From contig NZ_JBMVQZ010000012.1 in NCBI RefSeq assembly GCF_049537155.1, forward strand, positions 62,001 to 126,000: a stretch of DNA of 64,000 bases. Reading direction: 5' to 3'. The position numbers were made by a program, and so were the translations under genes. Origin of the DNA: Limisphaera sp049537155. Lineage in GTDB: Bacteria; Verrucomicrobiota; Verrucomicrobiia; Limisphaerales; Limisphaeraceae. Below are positions 54,320 through 62,467 of the stretch, piece by piece (position 1 is the first letter of the stretch; each line of letters opens with the position of its first letter). The notes beneath the pieces are model-generated. The model ran no database searches, was not told the DNA's origin, and was given only the letters and a program-made list of their open reading frames with translations.

Positions 54320-56037
54320 GGCTCGGGGACGGCAGGCGCCGCGGCGGCGCGCGAAGGTTGGAGTTTTTCCCGGATAACGGCGTTGTCCGGGTCCAGTTCC
54401 AGGGCCCGCTGCCAGGCACGGCGTGCTTCTTCCATCCGGCCGAGGGCGGCCAGGATGTCACCGTAGTGGTCGAAGAGCGTGGGATCGGGCTCCTCCATGG
54501 TCTGGAGGGCCTTCTCCATCCAGGGGAGCGCCTGATCGGGCCGGCCCAGCCGGAAGAGCACCCAGGCCATGCTGTCGAGGTAGGCGCTGTTGTTGGGATC
54601 GGCCTGGACGGCCTGCTCGATGAGCCGGCGTGCCCGATCCAGGTTCTCGCCGCGTTCGGCCCACATGTAACCGAGATAATTCTGGGCGGGGTGGAATCGG
54701 GGGTCGAGCTTCAGGCATTGTTCAAACGCGCGCACGGCCGCGGGGATGTCGCCGGTGCGTTCGGCGGTCACGCCCAGTTGGAAATAGAGTGCCGCGTCGA
54801 GCCGGTTGGTTTCGGTCGTGGAAGCAATGACCTCGGCGGCCGAGAAGTGCCTGCGGGCGGAGGCGAAGTCCTGGAGCTGGCTGCATGCCAGGCCGGAGAG
54901 GTACTCCACGAGGAAAGTCCGGCCAATGGTCTCGCGGGCGGTCTCCATCGCCGCCAGGACCTGGTCGGGTTGACGCAGGGCCAAAAGCGCCTGCGCCAGG
55001 TTGTAGTAGGCTGCCTCCAGTTTCGGGTCGAGCGCCAGCGCCCGGCGGTACGCATCCACGGCTTCGGCGGCCCGGCCGCTCTCGAGCGCCAGGTTCCCCA
55101 GCACGAAGTGGACCTGCACGTTCATGGGGTCCAGTTCGGAAAGTTCCCGCAGGACATTGCGAGCCGGTTCGGGCTGGCGGGAGCCCAGGTAGAGATCCGC
55201 CAGCCGGGCAAGCACAAGACGGCGCAGCGGGGAGTTGGAGGCCAGGGCTGCGCGAGCCCGTTCGTACCACGCGATGGCGTCCGTGGCCCGGCCGATGCGC
55301 AGGTAAAGTTCCGCCAGCCCGAACTGTTGCTCCGGTGTGGCAGGGTTCAATGAGGCGACGTGCCCGGCCACCCGGGCCAGCAGTTGGGGGGTGCGACTTC
55401 GCTCTTCGGGTGAAAGCGTGGCCAGGCGCGCATAGGCCTCGGCCAGCACGAGCAGCGAATCGGCGTCGGCTTCGGGCGCCTCCAGCAGCTCCAGGAGAAA
55501 GCCCATGGGACGGGCCTCGGCGGGGAGGGAATCGGCCCGCTGCAGGATCGGGCCGAGGAGCGGAACCAAGGCGGCCGGAGTCGCCCCCCGGCGCCGTGCC
55601 TCCTGAAGGGCCTGGAGTGCATCCGCAGTCCGATCAAGCTGCAGGAGCGCCTCGGCCTGTAAGAGCGGCAGGTCGGGGCTGGTCGAGTTCGTGAGGTAGG
55701 GGCGGAGGATTTCCAGCGCCTGTCCGGGTTGCCGGTACCGAAGGAACCTCCGGGCCACTTCGCGGGCCAGTTCCTCGTCGCCCGGGGCCGCTTCAAGTGC
55801 ACGGCGAAACGCGGCCACCGCACGCGGGATGTCGCCCTGCATTTCGAGCATGACCGCCTCCGCAAAGTGTGCGTCGGCCTCGATCTGCTTGCGATGCGCC
55901 TCGGTTGCCGGGTCGGGTCCGAACCAGGCAGACCACGGCCGCCACCAGCGTTCCGGCGAGGCACAGCCCGCGCCCGCCAGCAGGGCGACCAAGAGCGCCA
56001 AGCCAACCCGCCGGCAGAGTTGGCCGGTAACCGTCAT
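54316..56037 (-). CDS. TPR-repeat lipoprotein
   Basis: A 573-residue protein with a lipoprotein signal (ALLVALLAGAGC, Cys about residue 25). Tandem TPR-like helical pairs fill the rest, for example AEAVDAYRRALALDPKLEAAYYNLAQALL, RTGDIPAAVRAFEQCLKLDPRFHPAQNYLGYMW and ARRLIEQAVQADPNNSAYLDSMAWVLF (each cut at natural repeat edges). The tail is Ala/Pro-rich. TPR lipoproteins act as scaffolds at the envelope; no partner is evident except the DUF2203 protein cotranslated downstream. Confidence 0.85.
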   Translation of the reverse strand: MTVTGQLCRRVGLALLVALLAGAGCASPERWWRPWSAWFGPDPATEAHRKQIEADAHFAEAVMLEMQGDIPRAVAAFRRALEAAPGDEELAREVARRFLRYRQPGQALEILRPYLTNSTSPDLPLLQAEALLQLDRTADALQALQEARRRGATPAALVPLLGPILQRADSLPAEARPMGFLLELLEAPEADADSLLVLAEAYARLATLSPEERSRTPQLLARVAGHVASLNPATPEQQFGLAELYLRIGRATDAIAWYERARAALASNSPLRRLVLARLADLYLGSRQPEPARNVLRELSELDPMNVQVHFVLGNLALESGRAAEAVDAYRRALALDPKLEAAYYNLAQALLALRQPDQVLAAMETARETIGRTFLVEYLSGLACSQLQDFASARRHFSAAEVIASTTETNRLDAALYFQLGVTAERTGDIPAAVRAFEQCLKLDPRFHPAQNYLGYMWAERGENLDRARRLIEQAVQADPNNSAYLDSMAWVLFRLGRPDQALPWMEKALQTMEEPDPTLFDHYGDILAALGRMEEARRAWQRALELDPDNAVIREKLQPSRAAAAPAVPEP

Positions 56038-56120
56038 GCGCAGAGCATACCGCGCCGCAACCGGGAGGGCAAAACGCGGGCGCTGCGGCGCGCCGGTGGA
56101 ATCGGGAATCGGCCGACCGA

Positions 56121-56222
56121 TCAGGTCTGCCAGGTGCGCTTCTTGTGACGGTGCATACGCAGCTTTTTGCGGCGCTTGTGCTTGTTGATTTTGGCCTTGC
56201 GGCGCTTTTTGAGTGAACCCAT
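56121..56222 (-). CDS. 33-residue basic protein of the AURKAIP1/COX24 (DUF1713) type
   Basis: Too short for usual gene finding. On the minus strand ATG at 56220-56222 opens MGSLKKRRKAKINKHKRRKK, followed by LRMHRHKKRTWQT and TGA at 56121. The start MGS-(V)IKKRRK and the run of Lys/Arg/His are the hallmark of the very small ribosome-associated family related to mitochondrial AURKAIP1/COX24. AGG lies a few bases upstream (AACAGGTCT-ATG). It ends 84 bases before the TPR gene start, and the start is 15 bases from the hisG stop, so it likely shares the hisG transcript. Confidence 0.8.
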   Translation of the reverse strand: MGSLKKRRKAKINKHKRRKKLRMHRHKKRTWQT

Positions 56223-56237
56223 AGACCTGTTCGGCCT

Positions 56238-57161
56238 TCAGTATACGATTTTGTTCAGCGGATATTCAATGATGCCTTCGGCCCCGGCGCTCTTCAACTG
56301 CGGGATCAATTCCCGGACCACGTGCTCGTCAATGACGGTTTCCACGGCCACCCAGCCGGGTTGGCTGAGTTGGGAGATGGTGGGGTTGCGAAGGGCCGGC
56401 AGCAGGGAAAGGACCTGTTGAAGTTTGTCCTGGGGCACATTCATCTTGAGGCCCACCATGACCTCCGCGTCGAGGGCACCCTTGAGCAACATGGCCAGCA
56501 CCTCGATCTTGCGCCGTTTCCACGGATCCCGCCAAGCGTGGTGATTGGCGATCAGCCGCGGCGTGGAGACCAGGATTTCGTCAATGATCCGGAGCTTGTT
56601 GGCCCGGAGGGAAGAACCCGTCTCCGTCACTTCCACGATTGCATCCACCAATTCATGGGCTTTGACCTCGGTGGCACCCCAGGAGAACTCCACCTCTGCC
56701 TTTACCCCGTGCTTGCGCAGGTACCGGCGGGTGATGTTGACCACCTCGGTGGCAATGCGCTTGCCCTGCAGGTCCTTCACCGACCGAATGGGCGAATCTT
56801 CCGGCACGCAAAGGACCCACCGGGCCGGACGCCGGGTCGCCTTGCTGAAGAGGAACTCGCCCACCTCGTGCACCTTGGAACCGTTTTCCACGATCCAGTC
56901 GTACCCGGTAATGCCGCAGTCCAGATAGCCGTGCTCGACGTACCGGCTGATCTCCTGCGCACGGATCAGCCGCACCTCCAGCTCCTCGTCATCCACGTAC
57001 GGAATGTAGGAGCGGCTGCTGACCTGAACGTGGTAACCGGCCTTGGCCAGTTTTTCCAAGGTCGCCTCCTGCAGGCTGCCCTTGGGCAGCCCGAACCGGA
57101 GCACCCGCTTGGGTGTCGTTTCCTGTTTCGATTCCCGTTGTCTCTGTCGTTGTTTGGCCAT
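56238..57161 (-). CDS. hisG: ATP phosphoribosyltransferase, long form
   Basis: HisG catalyses the first step of histidine synthesis. The 307-residue protein has the catalytic part (RFGLPKGSLQEATLEKLAKAG, DCGITGYDWIVENG, KRIATEVVNITRRYLRKHG). It also has the C-terminal ACT-like HisG_C domain used for histidine feedback (AEVMVGLKMNVPQDKL, VAVETVIDEHVVRELIPQLK), so it is the long, HisZ-independent form. The N-terminus carries an extra Gln/Arg/Lys-rich segment before the first motif. ATG 57161 is used; the frame is open to 57266. No other his gene is in the window. Confidence 0.92.
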   Translation of the reverse strand: MAKQRQRQRESKQETTPKRVLRFGLPKGSLQEATLEKLAKAGYHVQVSSRSYIPYVDDEELEVRLIRAQEISRYVEHGYLDCGITGYDWIVENGSKVHEVGEFLFSKATRRPARWVLCVPEDSPIRSVKDLQGKRIATEVVNITRRYLRKHGVKAEVEFSWGATEVKAHELVDAIVEVTETGSSLRANKLRIIDEILVSTPRLIANHHAWRDPWKRRKIEVLAMLLKGALDAEVMVGLKMNVPQDKLQQVLSLLPALRNPTISQLSQPGWVAVETVIDEHVVRELIPQLKSAGAEGIIEYPLNKIVY

Positions 57162-57489
57162 GCGGATGAAATTGCGCTCGAGCAGGGTGCCGGTCCGTCC
57201 TGCCTGCTTGGGAATTGAACCGGCCGCCCCTTGCGCGGCGCTCTTTCTGCCAGCTTGTCCTCCCAAACGCCAATCTTTTCTTCAGGGGAAGGGCCCGGAC
57301 CCCGGGGCTGTTTCGTCTGGGTGGGCCATGGCCGGCCGCGAGCGCTTGCGCTCCGCTCAAAAACCCTCTACCCGGCCCCGGCACGCCGGAAAACCACGCT
57401 CCCCGGCGCCGGAAGCCCGACCCGAGAAGGCCGTCCGGCCGGTTGACTCCCAGGTCCGCGACCAGCCATCTCCCAAGGGCCGACCACCG
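57162..57489. other. Upstream region of hisG, no gene recognised
   Basis: About 330 GC-rich bases between hisG and the DruA-like remnant. The minus-strand frame of the remnant continues through it but without similarity. No attenuator peptide rich in histidine was found. Confidence 0.35.
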
Positions 57490-57960
57490 GCCCCTTCCAC
57501 CACAGCCTCCCATCTCCAAATCCACCGTGCCCTGCACCCGCCGGAGGATCCGCCCGATCCTCTGCCCCACCGCCTTGAACCCGCAGGCCCGATGGCACTT
57601 GCCCCGATACCGGCTTTCCTCCACAAAGCTCTCGACCAACAGCACCGGATGCCCCCAACGGGCCTGCCAGTCCCGGCTGAGCCCCTTCAGACACAAACCC
57701 AGCCACCGGCCAGGTCAGGCCGGGGGTCACACCCCCGATCCACCAGGACCGGAAAAGCGGCTGTTGTTGACCACCAGATGCTGGCGCGGGGCCCAAGCCG
57801 CGGGCTCCCAGCGATCTTGCAATCCCGCCCTTGAGTGTGCTGGGCCGACCCGCTGAAAGCCACCAGGGCTACCCATCGGCCCCCGGCCCCGGCCACATGA
57901 CACAAGCTGCGCCCTTGCAGCCGGGCACTGTTGCAGGGAGTGCTCCTTTCCCGGAAGCTC
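57490..57960 (-). pseudogene. Frameshifted remnant of a DruA / DUF4338 protein (transposon-associated family)
   Basis: Parts of this family can be read on the minus strand only by changing frame. About 57780-57930 gives GRSLCHVAGAGGRWVALVAF. About 57740-57790, in another frame, gives RQHLVVNNSRF. About 57490-57696 gives LKGLSRDWQARWGHPVLLVE followed by SFVEESRYRGKCHRACGF. These match the pattern of DruA-like proteins (LVVNNxRFL, LRRLxxDWQARYGHPVLLVE, TFVDPxRFRGTCYRAANW). Start, end and the correct frame are lost. It borders the left end of the PEP-CTERM/P-domain array and seems to have replaced most of a P-domain gene there. Confidence 0.65.
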
Positions 57961-57975
57961 ATTGAATCGGGCACA

Positions 57976-59456
57976 CTTGTTGCCTGTGCATGGAGTGTCA
58001 TGCACCGGTAACTTGGCGGGTCAACGCGTTTGGGTTCGCCTGCGGACTTGTCTCAGGACAAGTGCAGCACCACCTGCGACAAGCAGAGCCCAGGTACTCG
58101 GTTCCGGCACCCAGACCAGGTTGTCCATGGCCCAGCGGTCGGCATGGATTTCGATCCACAACAGGCCGCCGGCAAACTCAGGCGAAAAGTTGTAGGTCAC
58201 CAGCCGGTTTGCCCCGCCACCGGGCGTGACAAACGTGTTTGTAACCACTAACCCACCTGCCCTGTAGCCCACAAATGAAATGGGCAGGTTTGTGTAGGAT
58301 GGGGAAATAGGATCTGCCAATTGCACGGAGACAAGCCCGAACGACATGCCGTTGGTTGGGCTAAACTGCACATAGTCATCGGGACTGTATTTTCGAAAGA
58401 ATAACATATACGGCGTGTCATTGGACGGGATATTGGCTGGTGTAGTGATTGCTGGTGCAATGCCCATGCTGTCATGCCAGGGCGAGCCTGTGCCCGGGGT
58501 AGGTATCACCACACGGAACCAGAACCCCTGCTCGTAGTAGTTGGTACCGTAGAGTCCCATTTGACCGCTGAAGGTCAGTGTGCCTTGTGCGAGAGCTGGA
58601 CTGTTGAAGGCCAGTACCAGCAGCGAAGCCAGAAAGGTCACACTGCGTACTTTTGCTACTCCTTTTTCCAAGCACCGTTGTATGTTGGGTGTCATGTGCA
58701 TTGCTGGCTTATCATTTATTGGAATGTAAACTCCAGCCACCAAGACCCCAGAAGCGCACCTGTGTTCTGTTGGGAGTCATCATAAATGTATAGCTGCCAC
58801 AATCCGTTAGCATCGTCACCGACGAGATCGAAGAGATTAGTGGAATACGGTCCCGGAGGTGCACCTGGTAACTGGGTTTCCACCGGAGTACCGTAGTTGG
58901 ATGGCCCAAAGTAATGCGTCTGCCAAGACCAAATAGGCTCTTCGTCGGGAGGTAGAGAAAGCAGGTGTTCAAACACGATTGTAACGTTTGTTATGCTCGT
59001 ATTTCCACCTGCATCGCTCATGAGCATGATCTTTTTGCCGGACGGACTCACGAGCAATATGTCCAGGTCGTCAGGGCGCGTATGCCGCAGGTTGTAGAGT
59101 ATGACCCGTACACTGGCCAGGTTGGTCGGCATGCCACGCACTTGGATTGTGGCCGGGTACCGACTGGCTGTGCCCATTGTGCCTGAGCCTGGGATGGAGA
59201 TCGCGAGTGGATAGACCGACAATGTAGCGGGGCCCAACCAGAGCGTTTCGCCAGCCGCGTTGCTGACCAGTACGCTGGCCATTGTCCAATCATCCCACAG
59301 GTCAACAATGGTGAGTGTAAGTGTTGGGCCTGTCACAGCCGGCAACTCGACGAACTGATTTGTCCAGGAGTACATGATGTACCAGCGGTAAGTGATTGGT
59401 TCCGGTGCCAGCACCCGGGCATTGAACTGCGCGTCTTCGGTCTCGTATGCCCAGGT
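57976..59456. repeat. Segmental duplication, copy 1 (offset 3,011 bp)
   Basis: Aligns with 60987-62467 at a constant offset of 3,011 bases. The left arm (to about 58548) and the right arm (from about 58998) are nearly identical to the other copy. The central block, about 449 bases in both, is clearly diverged. The copy spans the end of one P-domain start, a whole PEP-CTERM gene and most of a P-domain gene. Confidence 0.85.
58021..58695 (-). CDS. PEP-CTERM sorting-domain protein (array copy 1)
   Basis: A 224-residue exported protein. The signal peptide SVTFLASLLVLAFNSPALA is followed by a beta-rich domain starting QGTLTFSG. The C-terminus has the exosortase anchor: WVPEPSTWALL, a hydrophobic helix and a basic tail RQVRRRTQTR. 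The segment before VPEP, DRWAMDNLVW, recurs in every member of this array. From GTNYYEQGF to the end it differs by roughly ten residues over about 175 from the copy at 61032-61682, while the signal peptides are unrelated. Starts at 58701, 58695 or further up are possible. Just beyond its stop lies another P-domain start (ATG at 58001) cut by the DruA remnant. Confidence 0.82.
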   Translation of the reverse strand: MTPNIQRCLEKGVAKVRSVTFLASLLVLAFNSPALAQGTLTFSGQMGLYGTNYYEQGFWFRVVIPTPGTGSPWHDSMGIAPAITTPANIPSNDTPYMLFFRKYSPDDYVQFSPTNGMSFGLVSVQLADPISPSYTNLPISFVGYRAGGLVVTNTFVTPGGGANRLVTYNFSPEFAGGLLWIEIHADRWAMDNLVWVPEPSTWALLVAGGAALVLRQVRRRTQTR

Positions 59457-59507
59457 ACCGTGCAACCAACCGCCAAGACAGCTTGCTTTCTGCGCATGCA
59501 GTGTCAT
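58716..59507 (-). CDS. Ig-like plus P-domain protein, N-terminally truncated (array copy 1)
   Basis: A 263-residue protein from ATG 59507 (MTLHAQKAS). An Ig-like part (ITYRWYIMYSWTNQF ... ASVLVSNAAGETLW) is followed by a P-domain of the proprotein-convertase type: YNLRHTRPDDLDILLVSPSG, IMLMSDAGGN and the end GLWQLYIYDDSQQNTGALLG with a final WLEFTFQ. No signal peptide is present. The ATG lies about 20 bases after the stop of the PEP-CTERM gene at 59527, so it may be translated by reinitiation. Compared with the copy at 61730 it lacks the N-terminal domain and starts exactly at the LTLHAQ point. Residues about 18-170 differ from that copy at one position. Confidence 0.72.
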   Translation of the reverse strand: MTLHAQKASCLGGWLHGTWAYETEDAQFNARVLAPEPITYRWYIMYSWTNQFVELPAVTGPTLTLTIVDLWDDWTMASVLVSNAAGETLWLGPATLSVYPLAISIPGSGTMGTASRYPATIQVRGMPTNLASVRVILYNLRHTRPDDLDILLVSPSGKKIMLMSDAGGNTSITNVTIVFEHLLSLPPDEEPIWSWQTHYFGPSNYGTPVETQLPGAPPGPYSTNLFDLVGDDANGLWQLYIYDDSQQNTGALLGSWWLEFTFQ

Positions 59508-59526
59508 GCACCGGTAACTTGGTGGG

Positions 59527-60204
59527 TCAACGCGTTTGGGTTTGCCTGTGGAGTCGTCTGAGGAGGAGTCCTGCGCCGCCTGCGATAAGCAGAGCCCATG
59601 TACTGGGTTCCGGCACCCAGACCAGGTTGTCCATGGCCCAGGCTGGCGACGGAATTTCGACGCGCACCAGCCCGTGGGCGAAATCCGGGCCGAAATAAAA
59701 CGTTTGGAAGCTGCTGCTGCCGCCTCCGCCCACGGTGAACGTTTGGCTGACCATCGAGTCGTCAGCCCGATAGCCGATGAAGGTGATGTCGATAGGCGAC
59801 GGCGACGGTGCCACCGGGTCGGCCAGGTCAACCGAAATCAGTCCAAAGGGCGTTCCGCTGGTAAAAGTGTGGTCGCCAAACCGCGCAGCATTGGTGCGCG
59901 CAAACAATACGTACTGCGGCGTGCCCAGACTGTTGATCCAAACAACCCGCGGCGTTCCATTTTGAGGATAGCCAAGCGGGCCAAACGCACCGACTATTTT
60001 CACTTCATCAACCTGAACCGGTGGAGCATGCGGCGGGACGACTCGAAACGAAAAATCATCATGGTAGCTCAATATGAAACCGCTCACGCCGTTGTTTATC
60101 CACGGATCATCGAACGCGATGACCCCTTGACCTTGGATCACATCAAGACCAGCGAAAGCAAACGCGGCAAGATAAAGGGTTTTTTTCAACTTCAGTGCCT
60201 TCAT
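59527..60204 (-). CDS. PEP-CTERM sorting-domain protein (array copy 2)
   Basis: A 225-residue member of the same family, more diverged than the other copies. The signal peptide is KKTLYLAAFAFAGLDVIQGQ, the body opens GVIAFDDPWINNG, and the shared core SVDLADPVAPSPSPIDITFIGYR matches the family pattern. The anchor (WVPEPSTWALLIAGGAGLLL and tail RRLHRQTQTR) is almost identical to those of the neighbours. AGGAAAC precedes ATG 60204. Family function is unknown; the anchor predicts processing by an exosortase, none of which is in the window. Confidence 0.85.
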   Translation of the reverse strand: MKALKLKKTLYLAAFAFAGLDVIQGQGVIAFDDPWINNGVSGFILSYHDDFSFRVVPPHAPPVQVDEVKIVGAFGPLGYPQNGTPRVVWINSLGTPQYVLFARTNAARFGDHTFTSGTPFGLISVDLADPVAPSPSPIDITFIGYRADDSMVSQTFTVGGGGSSSFQTFYFGPDFAHGLVRVEIPSPAWAMDNLVWVPEPSTWALLIAGGAGLLLRRLHRQTQTR

Positions 60205-60220
60205 GGTGCCATGTTTCCTA

Positions 60221-61012
60221 TTAGTAATAAAATCTCAAACTCCATGAATCTTGCACGACTCCGGTTTGTCCGGACTTGTCGTCGTAAATGTAAAGCTTCC
60301 AGACTCCATTCGGGGCGGGATCTGTTAACCGCAAGATGTCTAGGTCAGTGGAATACGGTCCGGCTGGCGCACCGGGCAGTTGTGTCTCCTGCTCACCATG
60401 GTTGGCGGCCCGGTAATGAGATTCGAAATTAGACGGGATCGGACTGTTTTCAGGTGGAGTGGGATATCCCATCCAATACGGATGGAACACCAGCGTGGCG
60501 TTGGTCACGGCAAATGAGCCCCCGGCATCGGACATGAGCATGATTTTTGCCCCTGAGGGACTGACAAGCAGGATATCCAGATCCTCAGGCCGGTTGTGAC
60601 TCAAGCCGGCCAGCGTCACCTCTACCCACAAAACGTTGGTTGGCATCCCAAACACCTCAATTGTGGCCGGGTAACGTGAGGCCCGGCCCGAGGAGGGAAT
60701 AATAATCGGTTGTGGCACAACCCACAGCATTGCAGGGCCAACCCACATGGTCTCGCCTGCCGCACTCCTGACCAGCACACCGAACCAGTTGCAGTGGTCC
60801 CAGGAGTCCACGTTTGTCAGCACCAGTGTAGCATTGGTTTGGCCGGGCAACAGCATCCAATCGTTTGTCCAGGGATACAATGCATACCACTGGTACTGCA
60901 GTGGCTCCGGCGCCACAACATACGGCCAGAACTCGGCATCCTCCGTTTCCTCGACGATTTCATCGTCAAGGAACCAGTCCAGAAAACTTGTTGCCTGTGC
61001 ATGGAGTGTCAT
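60221..61012 (-). CDS. Ig-like plus P-domain protein, N-terminally truncated (array copy 2)
   Basis: About 263 residues from ATG 61012 (MTLHAQATSFLDWF). An Ig-like region (LQYQWYALYPWTNDW) precedes a P-domain with VTLAGLSHNRPEDLDILLVS, PSGAKIMLMSDAGG and the ending GVWKLYIYDDKSGQTGVVQD followed by SWSLRFYY. It is clearly diverged from the two near-identical copies. No signal peptide; the ATG is about 20 bases after the stop of the PEP-CTERM gene at 61032. The longer open frame to 61186 is antiphase PEP-CTERM sequence. Confidence 0.72.
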   Translation of the reverse strand: MTLHAQATSFLDWFLDDEIVEETEDAEFWPYVVAPEPLQYQWYALYPWTNDWMLLPGQTNATLVLTNVDSWDHCNWFGVLVRSAAGETMWVGPAMLWVVPQPIIIPSSGRASRYPATIEVFGMPTNVLWVEVTLAGLSHNRPEDLDILLVSPSGAKIMLMSDAGGSFAVTNATLVFHPYWMGYPTPPENSPIPSNFESHYRAANHGEQETQLPGAPAGPYSTDLDILRLTDPAPNGVWKLYIYDDKSGQTGVVQDSWSLRFYY

Positions 61013-62467
61013 GCACCGGTAACTTGGCGGATCAACGCGTTTGGGTTTGCCTGTGGAGTCGTCTGAGGACGAGTCCTGCACCACCTGCGACAAGCAGGGC
61101 CCAGGTACTCGGTTCCGGCACCCAGACCAGGTTGTCCATGGCCCAGCGGTCGGCATGGATTTCGACCCACAACAGGCCGCCGGCAAACTCAGGCGAAAAG
61201 CTGTAGGTCACCAGCCGGTTTGCCCCGCCACCGGGCGTGACAAACGTGTTTGTAACCACTAACCCGCTTGCCCTGTAGCCCACAAATGAAATGGGCAGGT
61301 TTGTGTAGGAGGGGGAAATAGGATCTGCCAATTGCACGGAGACAAGCCCGAACGACATGCCGTTGGTTGGGCTAAACTGCACATAGTCATCGGGACTGTA
61401 TTTTCGAAAGAATAACATATACGGCGTGTCATTGTACGGGATATTGGCTGGTGTAGTGATTGCTGGCGCAATGCCCATGCTGTCATGCCAGGGCGAGCCT
61501 GTGCCCGGGGTAGGTATCACCATACGGAACCAGAACCCCTGCTCGTAGTAGTTGGTGCCATGTGTCACATAAGGCTCTACACGCCCTTCAAACCGAAGTG
61601 TGCCTTGAGCCAGGCCCATAGAGGATGACAGCACAGTCCCAACCGCCAGAACAAATCCCACAATGGACTTTAATCGCACCATAGGTTTTTTACTGAACAC
61701 TCGGTTACACTGTGTATATCTGTGTTTTACTAGAAAAAGAACTCAATCCACCACGAGCCTACCAGTGCCCCGGAGCTGCCTACACTATCATCGTAGATGT
61801 ATAGCTGCCATACGCCATTGGGATCGTCACCGAACAGGTCATCCAACCGTATCGAATACGGTCCTGGAGGTGCACCTGGTAACTGGGTTTCCACCGGAGT
61901 ACCGTAATTGGCAGGGCAGTAGTAATTCCACTCCCAAGACAATAGCGGGCCTTCATCGGGCGGGAACCAATAATGCTGGTCAAACACCAGCGTTGCATTT
62001 GTTACGGCGGTGTTTCCACCCGCATCGCTCATGAGCATGATCTTTTTGCCGGACGGACTCACGAGCAATATGTCCAGGTCGTCAGGGCGCGTATGCCGCA
62101 GGTTGTAGAGTATGACCCGTACACTGGCCAGGTTGGTCGGCATGCCACGCACTTGGATTGTGGCCGGGTACCGACTGGCTGTGCCCATTGTGCCTGAGCC
62201 TGGGATGGAGATCGCGAGAGGATAGACCGACAATGTAGCGGGGCCCAACCAGAGCGTTTCGCCAGCCGCGTTGCTAACCAGTACGCTGGCCATTGTCCAA
62301 TCATCCCACAGGTCAACAATGGTGAGTGTAAGTGTTGGGCCTGTCACAGCCGGCAACTCGACGAACTGATTTGTCCAGGGGTACATGATGTACCAGCGGT
62401 ACGTGATTGGTTCCGGTGCCAGCACCCGGGCATTGAACTGCGCGTCTTCGGTCTCGTATGCCCAGGT
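60987..62467. repeat. Segmental duplication, copy 2 (offset 3,011 bp)
   Basis: Partner of 57976-59456. Over 62009-62467 and 58998-59456 I count only a few base differences, such as 59389 region GTAAGTG versus GTACGTG. The central block 61560-62008 has the same length as in copy 1 but very different sequence. Confidence 0.85.
61032..61682 (-). CDS. PEP-CTERM sorting-domain protein (array copy 3)
   Basis: A 216-residue exported protein. The signal peptide (SIVGFVLAVGTVLSSSMGLA) is unrelated to that of the copy at 58021, but from GTNYYEQGFWFR onwards the two are nearly identical. They share MSFGLVSVQLADPISPSYTN, the FVTPGGGANRLVTY segment, DRWAMDNLVW and the anchor VPEPSTWALLVAGGAGLVL with tail RRLHRQTQTR. 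An upstream in-frame GTG (61700) would add six residues. No clear ribosome site is visible at either. The P-domain gene at 60221 follows within about 20 bases. Confidence 0.84.
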   Translation of the reverse strand: MVRLKSIVGFVLAVGTVLSSSMGLAQGTLRFEGRVEPYVTHGTNYYEQGFWFRMVIPTPGTGSPWHDSMGIAPAITTPANIPYNDTPYMLFFRKYSPDDYVQFSPTNGMSFGLVSVQLADPISPSYTNLPISFVGYRASGLVVTNTFVTPGGGANRLVTYSFSPEFAGGLLWVEIHADRWAMDNLVWVPEPSTWALLVAGGAGLVLRRLHRQTQTR

